From assembly GCA_038849555.1 (NCBI GenBank), contig JAWCMT010000006.1:1-54749 (forward strand): 54,749 nucleotides of DNA, in the 5' to 3' direction. Both the position numbers and the translations under genes were made by a program. Below the pieces are notes generated by a model. The model was not told the DNA's origin. It made no database searches and saw only the letters and a program-made list of their open reading frames with translations. The stretch's first letter is position 1, and each line of letters starts with the position of its first letter. Shown in pieces: positions 32,883-41,394 of the stretch. Origin of the DNA: JAOAIV01 sp038849555 (GTDB lineage: Archaea; Thermoproteota; Bathyarchaeia; Bathyarchaeales; Bathycorpusculaceae).

Positions 32883-34136
32883 ATGGGTAATCAAAAGATA
32901 CTTGATGATGTCTTCGAAAATTTCGTGAATGGTGCTCAGATCTTTAAGGATCGTGAAGTCTTAAGGCATGACTATCTGCCTGAGAAACTACCCCATAGAG
33001 AAGAACAAATAAGACTTCTGGGCACAATAGTCGCGCCTGTTTTGAAAGTTGCACGATGTTCTAACATTTTCATTTATGGTAACACTGGAACTGGCAAAAC
33101 TGCTGTAACTAAATACGTTTTAAGCCATTTAGAAACTAAAGCAAAAATGTATGGTGTTCCTGTGAAATTTTCTTACGTAAACTGCCGAATGACTGGCTCT
33201 GAATACCGGGTTTTTGCAAGTCTAAGTCAAAGTGTTGGTATAAGTGTGCCTTTTACTGGTTTGTCGGTTGATGAAGTTTTTGATAGGTTTAGAGTAGGTT
33301 TAGATGCAGCAAAAACGATTTTTATTGTAGTATTGGACGAAATAGACGCTTTAATTAAAAACCGCGGTGATAAACTTCTTTATGAATTAACCAGAATAAA
33401 TGAAACGTTAAACAAAAGCAAAGTTTCAATAATCGGTATATCTAATGACTTGCGCTTGAAGGAATTTCTTGATCCTCGAGTTTTCAGTTCTCTAAGCGAA
33501 GAGGAATTAGTTTTTAGACCTTATGATGCAGGTGAATTGCGGAACATTCTTCTTGAACGTTCAAAATTATCTTTCTATGAAGGTGTTCTTTCTGAAGCTG
33601 CCTTAAACGTTTGCTCGGCGTTAGCTGCTGCTGAGCATGGTGATGCTAGGCGCGCTTTAGATTTATTGCGCGTTGCCGGGGAAGTTGCTGAACGCCAAGG
33701 GGCAAAGATGATTTTAGAGGAGCATGTTCGAGAAGCTGAGAGGCATATAGAACACAATCGTGTTATGGAAGCTTTGAAGAACTTAACTTTGCACTCAAAG
33801 TTGGTTCTTTTAAGCGTGTATAGTTTGAATAAGGCAAGCGCGACTACTGGAGAGATCTATGACCTCTATAATACATTCTGCGGAGAGTTAGGGATAGGGC
33901 TTCTTACCCAACGGCGTCTAAGCACTTTAATTAATGAGCTTGATGCGATGGGTATTCTAAACGCGAAAGTTGTTAGCATGGGCCGTTATGGTCGTACAAA
34001 AAAGATCAGATTGGAAATATCTCGAGTGTTGATCAGAGATGTCTTTGAAAGTGACAACCGAATAGGCCGCTTAATTGATTATAAATCTAAGAACCATCAA
34101 AAAGTGCAATCAATAAGGTTCTGCGCAGATCCGTAA
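32883..34136 (+). CDS. cdc6: Orc1/Cdc6 replication initiator
   Basis: Binds origin recognition boxes and loads the MCM helicase. An AAA+ domain has Walker A GNTGTGKT (66-73), Walker B VVLDEID (149-155), and sensor-1-like SIIGISNDL. The C-terminal winged helix (about 300-400) includes LLSVYSLNKASATTGEIYDLY and TQRRLSTLINELDAMGIL. 417 residues, standard. ATG start with a strong AAGGAGGGGG Shine-Dalgarno sequence. It lies immediately beside its presumed binding sites. It is convergent with the PolD small-subunit gene. Confidence 0.96.
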   Translation: MGNQKILDDVFENFVNGAQIFKDREVLRHDYLPEKLPHREEQIRLLGTIVAPVLKVARCSNIFIYGNTGTGKTAVTKYVLSHLETKAKMYGVPVKFSYVNCRMTGSEYRVFASLSQSVGISVPFTGLSVDEVFDRFRVGLDAAKTIFIVVLDEIDALIKNRGDKLLYELTRINETLNKSKVSIIGISNDLRLKEFLDPRVFSSLSEEELVFRPYDAGELRNILLERSKLSFYEGVLSEAALNVCSALAAAEHGDARRALDLLRVAGEVAERQGAKMILEEHVREAERHIEHNRVMEALKNLTLHSKLVLLSVYSLNKASATTGEIYDLYNTFCGELGIGLLTQRRLSTLINELDAMGILNAKVVSMGRYGRTKKIRLEISRVLIRDVFESDNRIGRLIDYKSKNHQKVQSIRFCADP

Positions 34137-34284
34137 GATTAGCTGTTTAGCCCCCCGCTTTACGTTTGGGTTATTACGAAATTCAGTTGTGCGATTATTG
34201 TAACTTTAGTTTTAAGTGCTTGTTCCTTTCCTATGCGAGCTTTGTAAATTTTTGCTGATAGCGCTGCTGTGCGTTTAGCCTTGT

Positions 34285-35841
34285 CTAAATGAATGAGAGA
34301 ATCATTGTTTCCAATGTTTGTAAATTCACTACCGGCACTTTTCCCGGTGTTGGGTTTAGTCCAAGTTTTTGCATGTACTCTGTCTGTTCTTGCCAACAAC
34401 CAGAGTTCACAATTAATACTCCACGATGATTGCAATGGCCAATGACATGGACATGGCCAGCGTGGAAAATGTCTGGAACGCGCTCTATTACAAGAAAATC
34501 TTTGTTTTCTGGTGATAAGAGTGTTTTGCCGCCGTACACGGGTGCTAAATGGCGACTTTGAAGAAGCAGCTTCATAGCTTTCTCAGGACGTTCATGGCTT
34601 AACCCTGGCGCTGTGGCTATTACATCGTCTAAACTGCGGCCGTGGTACATTAAAACTTCCACGTTATGAATGCTAACCCAACAAGGGCTACCAAGAGAAT
34701 GTACTCGCCTAGATTTTTGTAGAATTTCCAAAAATTCTCCTGATATCGCTGGTTGGGGCAGCGCCTTTCGTGGCGTGTCATGGTTTCCAGGAGAAATGAT
34801 GACTTCTATGTATTCTGGGATGCGCTCAATTAGTTTTGAGGCAAACTTGTATTGGTTATATACGTCTCTTATTACCAGTTCCTTCATTTGATTGGGGTAT
34901 ATCCCGATTCCGTCAATTATGTCGCCTGCAATTAGCAGGTATTTTACGTGACCCGCTATCTCTTTCATTTTGTCATTTCCGTATTTGCCTTTGAGCCATA
35001 GAATGAAGCGCTTGAAGGCTTCGCGATTAAACTTTGCGCTGCCCACATGAAGGTCTGAGGTAAGTACTGCGTAGATGGGTTCTGATGCCTTGCGTCTAGG
35101 CTTCTGGTCTACCTCTGGAAAAATGATGTCTTCGACTAAGAAAAACTTGCTTCGTGTTTTTACCACAGCTAAACATACAACTTGGTCTGGGAGAAGCTGC
35201 TGTGCTTTTTTATGGAGTTCTTCTGATGCTTGCCGCGGAACTAGAACATTGGCAAACGCCTCTATATCTTCGACAGTTAAAATTATGTTCTGTTTTACTT
35301 CTCTTTTTTCGGTCACCATGCCAATTATTTTAAGTTTGGTTTTGACAGGTGACTTTAGAGCTTCCAGTATAGGCGTCGCGGCTTTAACATCAAGTCTTTG
35401 CCTTAATAAACGTTCAATTCGTTTAAATCTGTCCTGAAAATATTTAAGGTAATCCTCAACTGTTCCATTGGCGCTAAGCTTGCTTGTAGGGTCCTCTATA
35501 ACTTCAATGGATGCCTCTACATCCTTTGCGTAAGGCTGGAAAGTGCTTTCGCCCTCGGTTATATACTGATGCTGTGGGGGCTCAATTTTTTGGCTCTGGA
35601 TTTCGATTTGTTCGCTTTTTGTAGTCTCTGGTTGTTTAAGCAGTGTTTCTAAAAAGCTTCGGTCTATGAATAGTGGCTTTTCAGGCAATTCTTCTAATCT
35701 TTGTAACGCTCTGCTTATTATGATGGCTGGGTCATCCATGGCAGCGGCGTGGTGTAAATAATCAAACGCGTCGCTACTTAACTGATAACCTGCTGCAATT
35801 GTTGCTTCAACTGCTCTTTGCAGTTTTTCTTGTTCGCTCAT
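34285..35841 (-). CDS. polB: DNA polymerase D small subunit DP1 (3'-5' exonuclease)
   Basis: Proofreading subunit of PolD. Helical N-terminus (about 1-70), a disordered linker rich in Gln, Glu and Pro (about 75-125), an OB fold (about 165-245), then a calcineurin-like phosphoesterase domain. All its motifs are intact: SDLHVGS (about 256), AGDIIDG, SPGNHDTPR and HAGHVHVIGH. The proofreading site therefore looks active. 518 residues from the ATG at 35841, which has GGAGAG seven bases upstream; the upstream in-frame TTG is less likely. The ATGA overlap with the DUF429 gene shows translational coupling. The catalytic subunit lies at 20.6 kb. Confidence 0.95.
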   Translation of the reverse strand: MSEQEKLQRAVEATIAAGYQLSSDAFDYLHHAAAMDDPAIIISRALQRLEELPEKPLFIDRSFLETLLKQPETTKSEQIEIQSQKIEPPQHQYITEGESTFQPYAKDVEASIEVIEDPTSKLSANGTVEDYLKYFQDRFKRIERLLRQRLDVKAATPILEALKSPVKTKLKIIGMVTEKREVKQNIILTVEDIEAFANVLVPRQASEELHKKAQQLLPDQVVCLAVVKTRSKFFLVEDIIFPEVDQKPRRKASEPIYAVLTSDLHVGSAKFNREAFKRFILWLKGKYGNDKMKEIAGHVKYLLIAGDIIDGIGIYPNQMKELVIRDVYNQYKFASKLIERIPEYIEVIISPGNHDTPRKALPQPAISGEFLEILQKSRRVHSLGSPCWVSIHNVEVLMYHGRSLDDVIATAPGLSHERPEKAMKLLLQSRHLAPVYGGKTLLSPENKDFLVIERVPDIFHAGHVHVIGHCNHRGVLIVNSGCWQEQTEYMQKLGLNPTPGKVPVVNLQTLETMILSFI

Positions 35842-36434
35842 ACTAGTTCTCTCCAATTTCGCTTGTTAGGCACGATTATGTATCCTTCCTCGTGGTCGCC
35901 TAATTGTTCCGTTTGCTTCTCCAAATGGAGCACTGCTGTTAAGGCTGCGGTGGCAGCATCGATCTCATGGGAAGTTAAGGTGCATATCTCCACTGCACCT
36001 TTCAAGCCAAGCGCTTTCAATATTCCCTGTATTGCTTGCCAATCTTTTGATGGCATTTCTAAGGCTTTTCGAGTTGATGTTGGGTGTACTTCGATTACTT
36101 TATACTTTTTTTCACCTATTAGCCTATTCAACTTTATTGCCCTTAAAGTGAGTTTCTGCATAGCTGGAAGCTTCGGAGAAAATACTTTGTAACCTCTTCT
36201 TATCATTTCTCTGTCCGCATTTCTAAAAAAATTCCCCTTCTTTGGAAGGTTTAAGGGAGCATCAATTGCTATAAGTACCGGTTGGTTCCTTACTGTGTTT
36301 TCTAAAATTTCCTTGTCCGTATAGATTAACGCTGTTTGTAGCGCTTTCCCTCTTAGCATTGCCCAGCCCGTAGGGTTTTTGCTTGATGCCGCTAAATCTA
36401 TTCCGATTACACATTTATCTTTGAATTCCAACAT
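35838..36434 (-). CDS. DUF429-family RNase H-fold protein, coupled to DP1
   Basis: 198 residues. DUF429 proteins have a predicted RNase H-like fold and no established function. The expected acidic and polar positions are seen: VIGIDLAASSKNPTGWA (first strand with Asp), LIAIDAPLNLP (second), KVIEVHPTSTRK (Glu), and TSHEIDAATAALTAV (final helix with Glu-Ile-Asp). This is a complete set of metal-binding candidates, so nuclease activity is plausible. ATG start at 36434, directly upstream of DP1 with a four-base overlap. Shared translation with a replication polymerase subunit suggests a role in DNA synthesis or repair, by inference. Confidence 0.82.
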   Translation of the reverse strand: MLEFKDKCVIGIDLAASSKNPTGWAMLRGKALQTALIYTDKEILENTVRNQPVLIAIDAPLNLPKKGNFFRNADREMIRRGYKVFSPKLPAMQKLTLRAIKLNRLIGEKKYKVIEVHPTSTRKALEMPSKDWQAIQGILKALGLKGAVEICTLTSHEIDAATAALTAVLHLEKQTEQLGDHEEGYIIVPNKRNWRELV

Positions 36435-36511
36435 TCTCTTTCAAGTTTATATATGCGTTTACTTATTTAGATGTGTTATCTTCACAACGTGATTTATGAA
36501 GGAGATCTTTA

Positions 36512-37483
36512 ATGGGCGAATTACGTAAAGTGCAATGCACGCGTACCGGCACATTTTTTGTTTGTTTACCCCGGTCTTGGGCTGAACAGCATGGCTTGCA
36601 AAAAGGAACACTTGTTTCTTTGAATGAGACAAGCGAGGGTAAACTGCTTGTTGATGCAAAATATGATGCTGAACCGTTGCCGAAAGTTGCGAATTTAACT
36701 GTTGGGCCATATTTAAGCCGTGAAATCATCAGCCGTTATCTTCTGGGGTTCGACGTAATTACTATCCAAGCAAAGAATGGTATTGACTTTGAAGTTAGAA
36801 ATGTGGTTAAGGCAGCTGCAAGCTCGTTGATTGGTTTGGAGATAATCGAGGAAAGTTACTCTCAAATAGTTCTTCAATGTTTACTGGAGCCTTCTGGGTT
36901 TCCTCCCGAAAAAATTTTGAGGCGAAATTATGCTATAGTTGCGGGAATGAGCCGTGATGCTGCTAACTCGTTTATCAACGGAGATTTACCGCTGGCTAAG
37001 AGCGTTATCGCACGTGATGATGAAAGCAATAGACTCTATTTTCTGCTGGTTAGAATTTTACGTACAATCCTACAAGCGCCAAGCTTGAGTGAAAAACTTG
37101 GAATATCCCCTATTGATTGTTTAGACTACCGCTTAGCTGCAAGCTTAATAGAGTCGATAGGTGATGCATGTGTGCAGATAGCAACGAAGACCATAGAACT
37201 AAACGGCACCAAATTCACTGAAGAGCTGCAAAAATTGTTTGTTGATTTCCAAACGCTTTGTTATACTGCACAAGAACATGCTGTAAAAGCTTTCATAAAT
37301 AGAGACATTGCTTTGGCTGAAAACGTGCGAGCTATGGATGAAAAAATTCAAAAAGTTTCTGCAGACGTGGAAAAAATAGCTAAATCTCAGCCGGTAGAGG
37401 TTATGCCTCAAATCTTGGCTGCAGCCTCCCTTTTACGGCAGATTTATGAGCATAGCGTGGACTTAGCAGATCTTGTCGTTTAA
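36512..37483 (+). CDS. PhoU-like regulator with an AbrB-type N-terminal domain
   Basis: 323 residues. An N-terminal SpoVT/AbrB-like DNA-binding domain (about 1-50: RKVQCTRTGTFFVCLPRSWAE, GTLVSLNET) is followed by two helical PhoU-like bundles (about 105-210 and 215-323). PhoU proteins control phosphate transport and signalling; the AbrB-PhoU fusion is common in archaea and acts on transcription. GAAGGAGA lies upstream of the ATG. Divergent from the DUF429-DP1 pair, with only 77 bases between them. No phosphate transporter genes are in the window. Confidence 0.85.
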   Translation: MGELRKVQCTRTGTFFVCLPRSWAEQHGLQKGTLVSLNETSEGKLLVDAKYDAEPLPKVANLTVGPYLSREIISRYLLGFDVITIQAKNGIDFEVRNVVKAAASSLIGLEIIEESYSQIVLQCLLEPSGFPPEKILRRNYAIVAGMSRDAANSFINGDLPLAKSVIARDDESNRLYFLLVRILRTILQAPSLSEKLGISPIDCLDYRLAASLIESIGDACVQIATKTIELNGTKFTEELQKLFVDFQTLCYTAQEHAVKAFINRDIALAENVRAMDEKIQKVSADVEKIAKSQPVEVMPQILAAASLLRQIYEHSVDLADLVV

Positions 37484-37612
37484 CTTTAGGCGCGAAAAGG
37501 GACACTTGTGGCAAATTATTAATGTTCTATAGCGATAAAATGGCATAGTGCAAAGGTGTTAAAAGGAAATAAGCGCCATGTTTAATAGTGATCACCGGAG
37601 ACGTGTAGCCTT

Positions 37613-39160
37613 TTGACTGACGTAGTATTGGTATTTGAGGTTCATCAACCGCATCGGTTGAGGCGAGGGCTTTTTTGGGAGAATAACATTTTCAGGCGTT
37701 TAAAGAAAGAAGAGTTGTTTGCTTATTATTTTGACGATGCTGTGAATCGGGAAATTTTCAGGCGTGCTGCCAAAAAATGTTACTTTCCGTCGAACCAGAT
37801 TTTACTAGAGCTCATTGACAAGCATAAAAAGCAAAGGCGGAAGGTTAAGGTTTCCTTCAGTTTGTCAGGTGTTTTTCTGGAGCAATGTGAAATGTTTGAT
37901 CGGGATCTTTTGGAAACTTTCCGGCAGCTTGCTGAGACGGGATGTGCCGAATTTTTAAATCAGACTTACTATCATTCTGTTTCCAGCCTTTATCCCGACA
38001 AAAGCGAGTTTATTGAGCAGGTTAAGTTGCATCAGCAAAAAATGAAGAGTTTGCTTGGATGTGTGCCTACCTTTTTTGAAAACACCGAACTGCTTTACAA
38101 TAACGCAGTTGCCCAAGTTATAGATGATTTGGGTTATAAGGGAATTTTTATGGAGGGTGTGGAGAAAGTGCTTGGTGAAAAATCGCCGAATTACGTTTAT
38201 GCTGCAAAAGGCTGCAAAAAGCTTCGGGTGCTGATGCGCAACTACAAGTTGACCGATGACATAGGTTTCCGGTTTTCGGCGAGATGGTGGAGCGAATGGC
38301 CGCTAACAGCTGATAAATACGCTCGGTGGCTGGCTAACATTAAAGGTCATTGTGTCAACATTTTCCCTGATTATGAAACTTTCGGAGAACATCACTGGCC
38401 CGAAACGGGCATACACAGTTTTCTACGCCACTTACCTGAAGAAATTCTGCGGTGGGAACATTTGAATATGGCAACTCCCACGGAGGTCGTCGGTAAGTAT
38501 GCGCCAGCAGGTGAAATTGATGTTCCCGAAGCAGGAGGCACTGTTTCCTGGGCTGATCTTGAACGAGATTCAAGTGGATGGCTTGGTAATGCTATGCAGT
38601 GGGCCTACTACACGAGTTTGCGGAGGCTCGAACCCATTGTCAAGGAAGCTGAAGATAAGGAGTTTCTAAGGTTGTGGCGGTACTTTCAAACAAGCGATCA
38701 TCTTTACTACATGTACACTGCTGGTGGTGCCCCTGGAGAGGTTCATTCGTATTTTAGTCCGTTTCAGTCGCCTATGGACGCTTTTGTGGTCGCTCAAGCT
38801 TTACTGTTTGATTTTGAGAATAGACTTAGGCTTGCGACTTTAACGGCGAATGAGCCTTTCTTGTTTTATACAAATGTGGGTAAGGAGAATTATACGGGTG
38901 TTATGGTGTGGACTCTAAAGGGATTAATCAAAGCGCTTGCAACTATCTCCATTGAAGCAGTGGAATTTCATAACGGCCGAGGAGATTTTAGCGGTTGGGC
39001 AGAGCATTCATTGCGGGATAAGATTCTGGCTGATCAACTAAAGGCTATTAGTGCTTCAAAGTTGAGGGGAGAAAAACTGCGAAGGGCAATTATTAGTGTG
39101 GCGAAGAAGCGCTTCCAAAAGTTGAGTCGGCAAGTGCAGGAAGCCGCTAAGCTTTTTTAA
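37613..39160 (+). CDS. Glycoside hydrolase family 57 (alpha-amylase-like)
   Basis: Acts on alpha-glucans. The five-motif layout of GH57 can be followed: HQPHR (11-15) and LNQTYYHS (115-122). FENTELLY (155-162) follows, with the nucleophile Glu159. Next is FPDYETFGEHHW (251-262), with the general acid Asp253. A C-terminal helical part includes FQTSDHLYYMY (about 360-370). 515 residues, typical of archaeal alpha-amylases of this family. TTG start at 37613 with a GGAG about 12 bases upstream. No signal peptide, so it acts inside the cell, and glycogen is the likely substrate given the glycosyltransferases that follow. Confidence 0.92.
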   Translation: MTDVVLVFEVHQPHRLRRGLFWENNIFRRLKKEELFAYYFDDAVNREIFRRAAKKCYFPSNQILLELIDKHKKQRRKVKVSFSLSGVFLEQCEMFDRDLLETFRQLAETGCAEFLNQTYYHSVSSLYPDKSEFIEQVKLHQQKMKSLLGCVPTFFENTELLYNNAVAQVIDDLGYKGIFMEGVEKVLGEKSPNYVYAAKGCKKLRVLMRNYKLTDDIGFRFSARWWSEWPLTADKYARWLANIKGHCVNIFPDYETFGEHHWPETGIHSFLRHLPEEILRWEHLNMATPTEVVGKYAPAGEIDVPEAGGTVSWADLERDSSGWLGNAMQWAYYTSLRRLEPIVKEAEDKEFLRLWRYFQTSDHLYYMYTAGGAPGEVHSYFSPFQSPMDAFVVAQALLFDFENRLRLATLTANEPFLFYTNVGKENYTGVMVWTLKGLIKALATISIEAVEFHNGRGDFSGWAEHSLRDKILADQLKAISASKLRGEKLRRAIISVAKKRFQKLSRQVQEAAKLF

Positions 39161-39226
39161 ACGTAGTTCGCGCATGTGTTTATAAGTGAAGTTTCCATTA
39201 ATTGATAGTTAAGGTGTATGTGACGC

Positions 39227-39478
39227 ATGAGGGAGGAGCTTCCATTTCCAGAAAAGGTTTTGCAAACATTGCATAACTTGTGTGCTACTGCGGCGGATTT
39301 GGCTCGAAGAGGCGAGGAAATAGCGTTGGTTCTGCAACGGGATCAATTAGAAATTGAGGGTATCCTTGATCAGTATAAGTCTGAAGGGTTTGCTGAATGT
39401 TTCGTTGATAATGAGGGAAAGAAGCGCTATTATCTTAACGCCAGAGGAATAATTAAAGTCTGTTCACTTTTTACATAG
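39227..39478 (+). CDS. Small unknown protein between the glucan genes
   Basis: 83 residues, helical at the N-terminus, then a short beta-hairpin (ECFVDNEGKKRYYLNARGIIKV) that resembles the wing of a winged-helix domain. The core LQRDQLEIEGILDQYKSEGFAE would form the preceding helices. No named family is recognised. ATG at 39227, AAGGTG about ten bases upstream. It lies between the GH57 gene and the first glycosyltransferase gene on one strand with short gaps, so it probably belongs to the glucan operon, perhaps as a regulator. Confidence 0.68.
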   Translation: MREELPFPEKVLQTLHNLCATAADLARRGEEIALVLQRDQLEIEGILDQYKSEGFAECFVDNEGKKRYYLNARGIIKVCSLFT

Positions 39479-39487
39479 TGGACCCTA

Positions 39488-40111
39488 ATGCGTGTTATAA
39501 TTTTCTCGTGGGAATATCCGCCTAGAGTCGTGGGGCAACTTGCAGAGTATGTGCGGTTATTGGCTGCTCAGTTGATTAAGAACAAGGTTGACGCGCGCGT
39601 GGTTACTTACCATGATTTTTTGACTGGCGCCGTGGAAGAAGCGGATGGTGTTAAAGTTTTTAGAGTGGCAAATCCTGTTCGCACACATATTGGCATTTTA
39701 ACTTGGGATTTAACTTTAAATCAGGAAGTGGCGCGTGCAGCGGCCAGCATCTATTACCAAGTTAACAAGCAGGTTGACCTTATTGATGTTCATGATTGGC
39801 ATTTTATACCTGCGGCGGTTACTTTGAAAAACGCGTTTGGTTTGCCGTTTGTTTATTCTGTTGAAAGCTTGGAGGATCATCGTGCTTCGCCAGCTAATAC
39901 ACCTCATAGTATGTCAATAAAGAGTATTGAGTGGCTGGGTTTCTATGAGGCAAAGAGGGTGTGCGTTAAGTCAGAGTGGATGCAGGATGAAGTTGTTAGG
40001 ATACATGCTGTTCCGAAGGAAAAAATAACTGTTGTTAAACCCAACGCGAACTCTTGGATGCGAGACATTTTGGCTGTGTACAAGTCGGTGGTTGGAGGCT
40101 TGGACGACTAG
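39488..40111 (+). CDS. Glycosyltransferase N-terminal domain protein (half-size, GT4/GT5-like)
   Basis: 207 residues equivalent to the first Rossmann-like domain of glycogen-synthase-type glycosyltransferases. It starts VIIFSWEYPPRVVGQLAEYV and continues through ADGVKVFRV, IDVHDWHFIPAA and AKRVCVKSEWMQDEV. It stops at the point where a full enzyme would enter its C-terminal, nucleotide-sugar-binding domain, so the E-x7-E motif is absent. The stop is clean and the next gene begins at once (TAGTG), so this looks like a stable half protein or a duplication remnant. Its sequence follows the same path as the N-terminus of the next gene. It may be a catalytically inactive partner. Confidence 0.82.
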   Translation: MRVIIFSWEYPPRVVGQLAEYVRLLAAQLIKNKVDARVVTYHDFLTGAVEEADGVKVFRVANPVRTHIGILTWDLTLNQEVARAAASIYYQVNKQVDLIDVHDWHFIPAAVTLKNAFGLPFVYSVESLEDHRASPANTPHSMSIKSIEWLGFYEAKRVCVKSEWMQDEVVRIHAVPKEKITVVKPNANSWMRDILAVYKSVVGGLDD

Positions 40112-41319
40112 TGCGGCATGAGCTTAGCGTTATGATGTTTAGTTGGGAGTTTCCGCCACGTGTTATAGGTGGCATTTCTCCTCATGTATACTTCTTGTCT
40201 AAAAGTTTAGTTAAAAATGGCGTAAGAGTGTACGTGGTAACTTGCGATTTTCCTGATACGCCTACACATGAGGTTATTGATGGTGTGGAAGTTTACCGGG
40301 TGGATTCTTACAAGAATCCTGCACCTGATTTTGCTACTTGGGTTTATTTGATGAATTTGAATATGCAGCGGGAAGCTGCGGCTATTGTGAATAAAGTCGT
40401 GGATAAGATTGATGTTTTCCATGCGCATGACTGGTTGGTTGCTACTGCATGCATTGGGCTGAAGCATGTTTTTAGGAAGCCGCTTTTGGTTACGATGCAT
40501 TCTACTGAGATTGGGCGTAGAGATGGGCTTCACACCGACATGGAACGGATGATTCATGAGACAGAGGCATGGCTTACTTACGAGGCTTGGCGGGTAATTT
40601 GCTGCAGTAATTATATGGTTTCGCATGTTAAGTGGGCTTTCGGTCTTCCAGAAGACAAGTTGGCCATGGTTCCTAACGGGGTGAACACCAGCGTTTACGA
40701 GGGCATCGAAAAGGACAATCTACGGGAGTTTCGGGCTAGGTATGCGTTGCCTGAGGAGAAAATTGTGCTTTATGTTGGCAGGCTTGTTTACGAGAAGGGC
40801 ATTCACATACTCGTTAACGCTGTACCCAAGATTCTAGAGAAAGTTAACGCAAAATTTTTGATTGTTGGCAGCGGCTACATGAAAGAGCAGCTTCTTAACA
40901 TAGTTAGGAGTATGCGGCTAGAGCATAAAGTGCTCTTTTTGGGGTTTATGGACGAAGCTACTTTGGTTAAGTTGCAGAAATGCGCTGACGTTTCCGTTGT
41001 GCCCTCCCTATTTGAGCCGTTTGGCATTGTGGCGTTGGAGGCGATGGCAGCGAAAAGTCCTGTTGTAGTATCTGACACAGGCGGTTTATCTGAGATTGTT
41101 GATCACGGCGTTACAGGGGTTAAGGTTTACCCAAATAATCCTGAGACTTTGGCTTGTGGCATAACCAAGGTTCTGCTGGATGAAGGCTTCAGTAACTATA
41201 TACGCGAAAATGCCTACAGGAAGATTAAAGAGAAATATGATTGGGACAAGATTGCACAGCAGACCAAGCAGATATACAAAACCGTTCTAGGCGAATACTC
41301 TAAGAGTTTTTGGGCTTAA
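40111..41319 (+). CDS. Glycosyltransferase family 4, glycogen-synthase-like
   Basis: Predicted to build alpha-glucan from nucleotide sugars. Both Rossmann domains are present: an N-terminal MMFSWEFPPRVIGGISPHVY and AHDWLVATA, and a C-terminal VGRLVYEKGIHILV. The EPFGIVALEAMA segment contains the E-x7-E motif. About 403 residues. The start is taken as the GTG at 40111, whose first base is the last base of the preceding stop; the ATG near 40132 is an alternative. With the GH57 enzyme and the half-size relative upstream it forms a probable glycogen metabolism operon. Confidence 0.88.
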   Translation: MRHELSVMMFSWEFPPRVIGGISPHVYFLSKSLVKNGVRVYVVTCDFPDTPTHEVIDGVEVYRVDSYKNPAPDFATWVYLMNLNMQREAAAIVNKVVDKIDVFHAHDWLVATACIGLKHVFRKPLLVTMHSTEIGRRDGLHTDMERMIHETEAWLTYEAWRVICCSNYMVSHVKWAFGLPEDKLAMVPNGVNTSVYEGIEKDNLREFRARYALPEEKIVLYVGRLVYEKGIHILVNAVPKILEKVNAKFLIVGSGYMKEQLLNIVRSMRLEHKVLFLGFMDEATLVKLQKCADVSVVPSLFEPFGIVALEAMAAKSPVVVSDTGGLSEIVDHGVTGVKVYPNNPETLACGITKVLLDEGFSNYIRENAYRKIKEKYDWDKIAQQTKQIYKTVLGEYSKSFWA

Positions 41320-41394
41320 GCATACATTAAACGCTAACACACGCGAAAGTTATACCCATGCATATATAGAGCGAGCCAGTTTTGCAATGAGTTT

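Noticed and set aside
34160..34435. A leftward open frame overlapping the end of the PolD small-subunit gene
   Set aside because: It lies in another frame of DP1 and its 3' flank, and has no recognisable motif or ribosome binding site.
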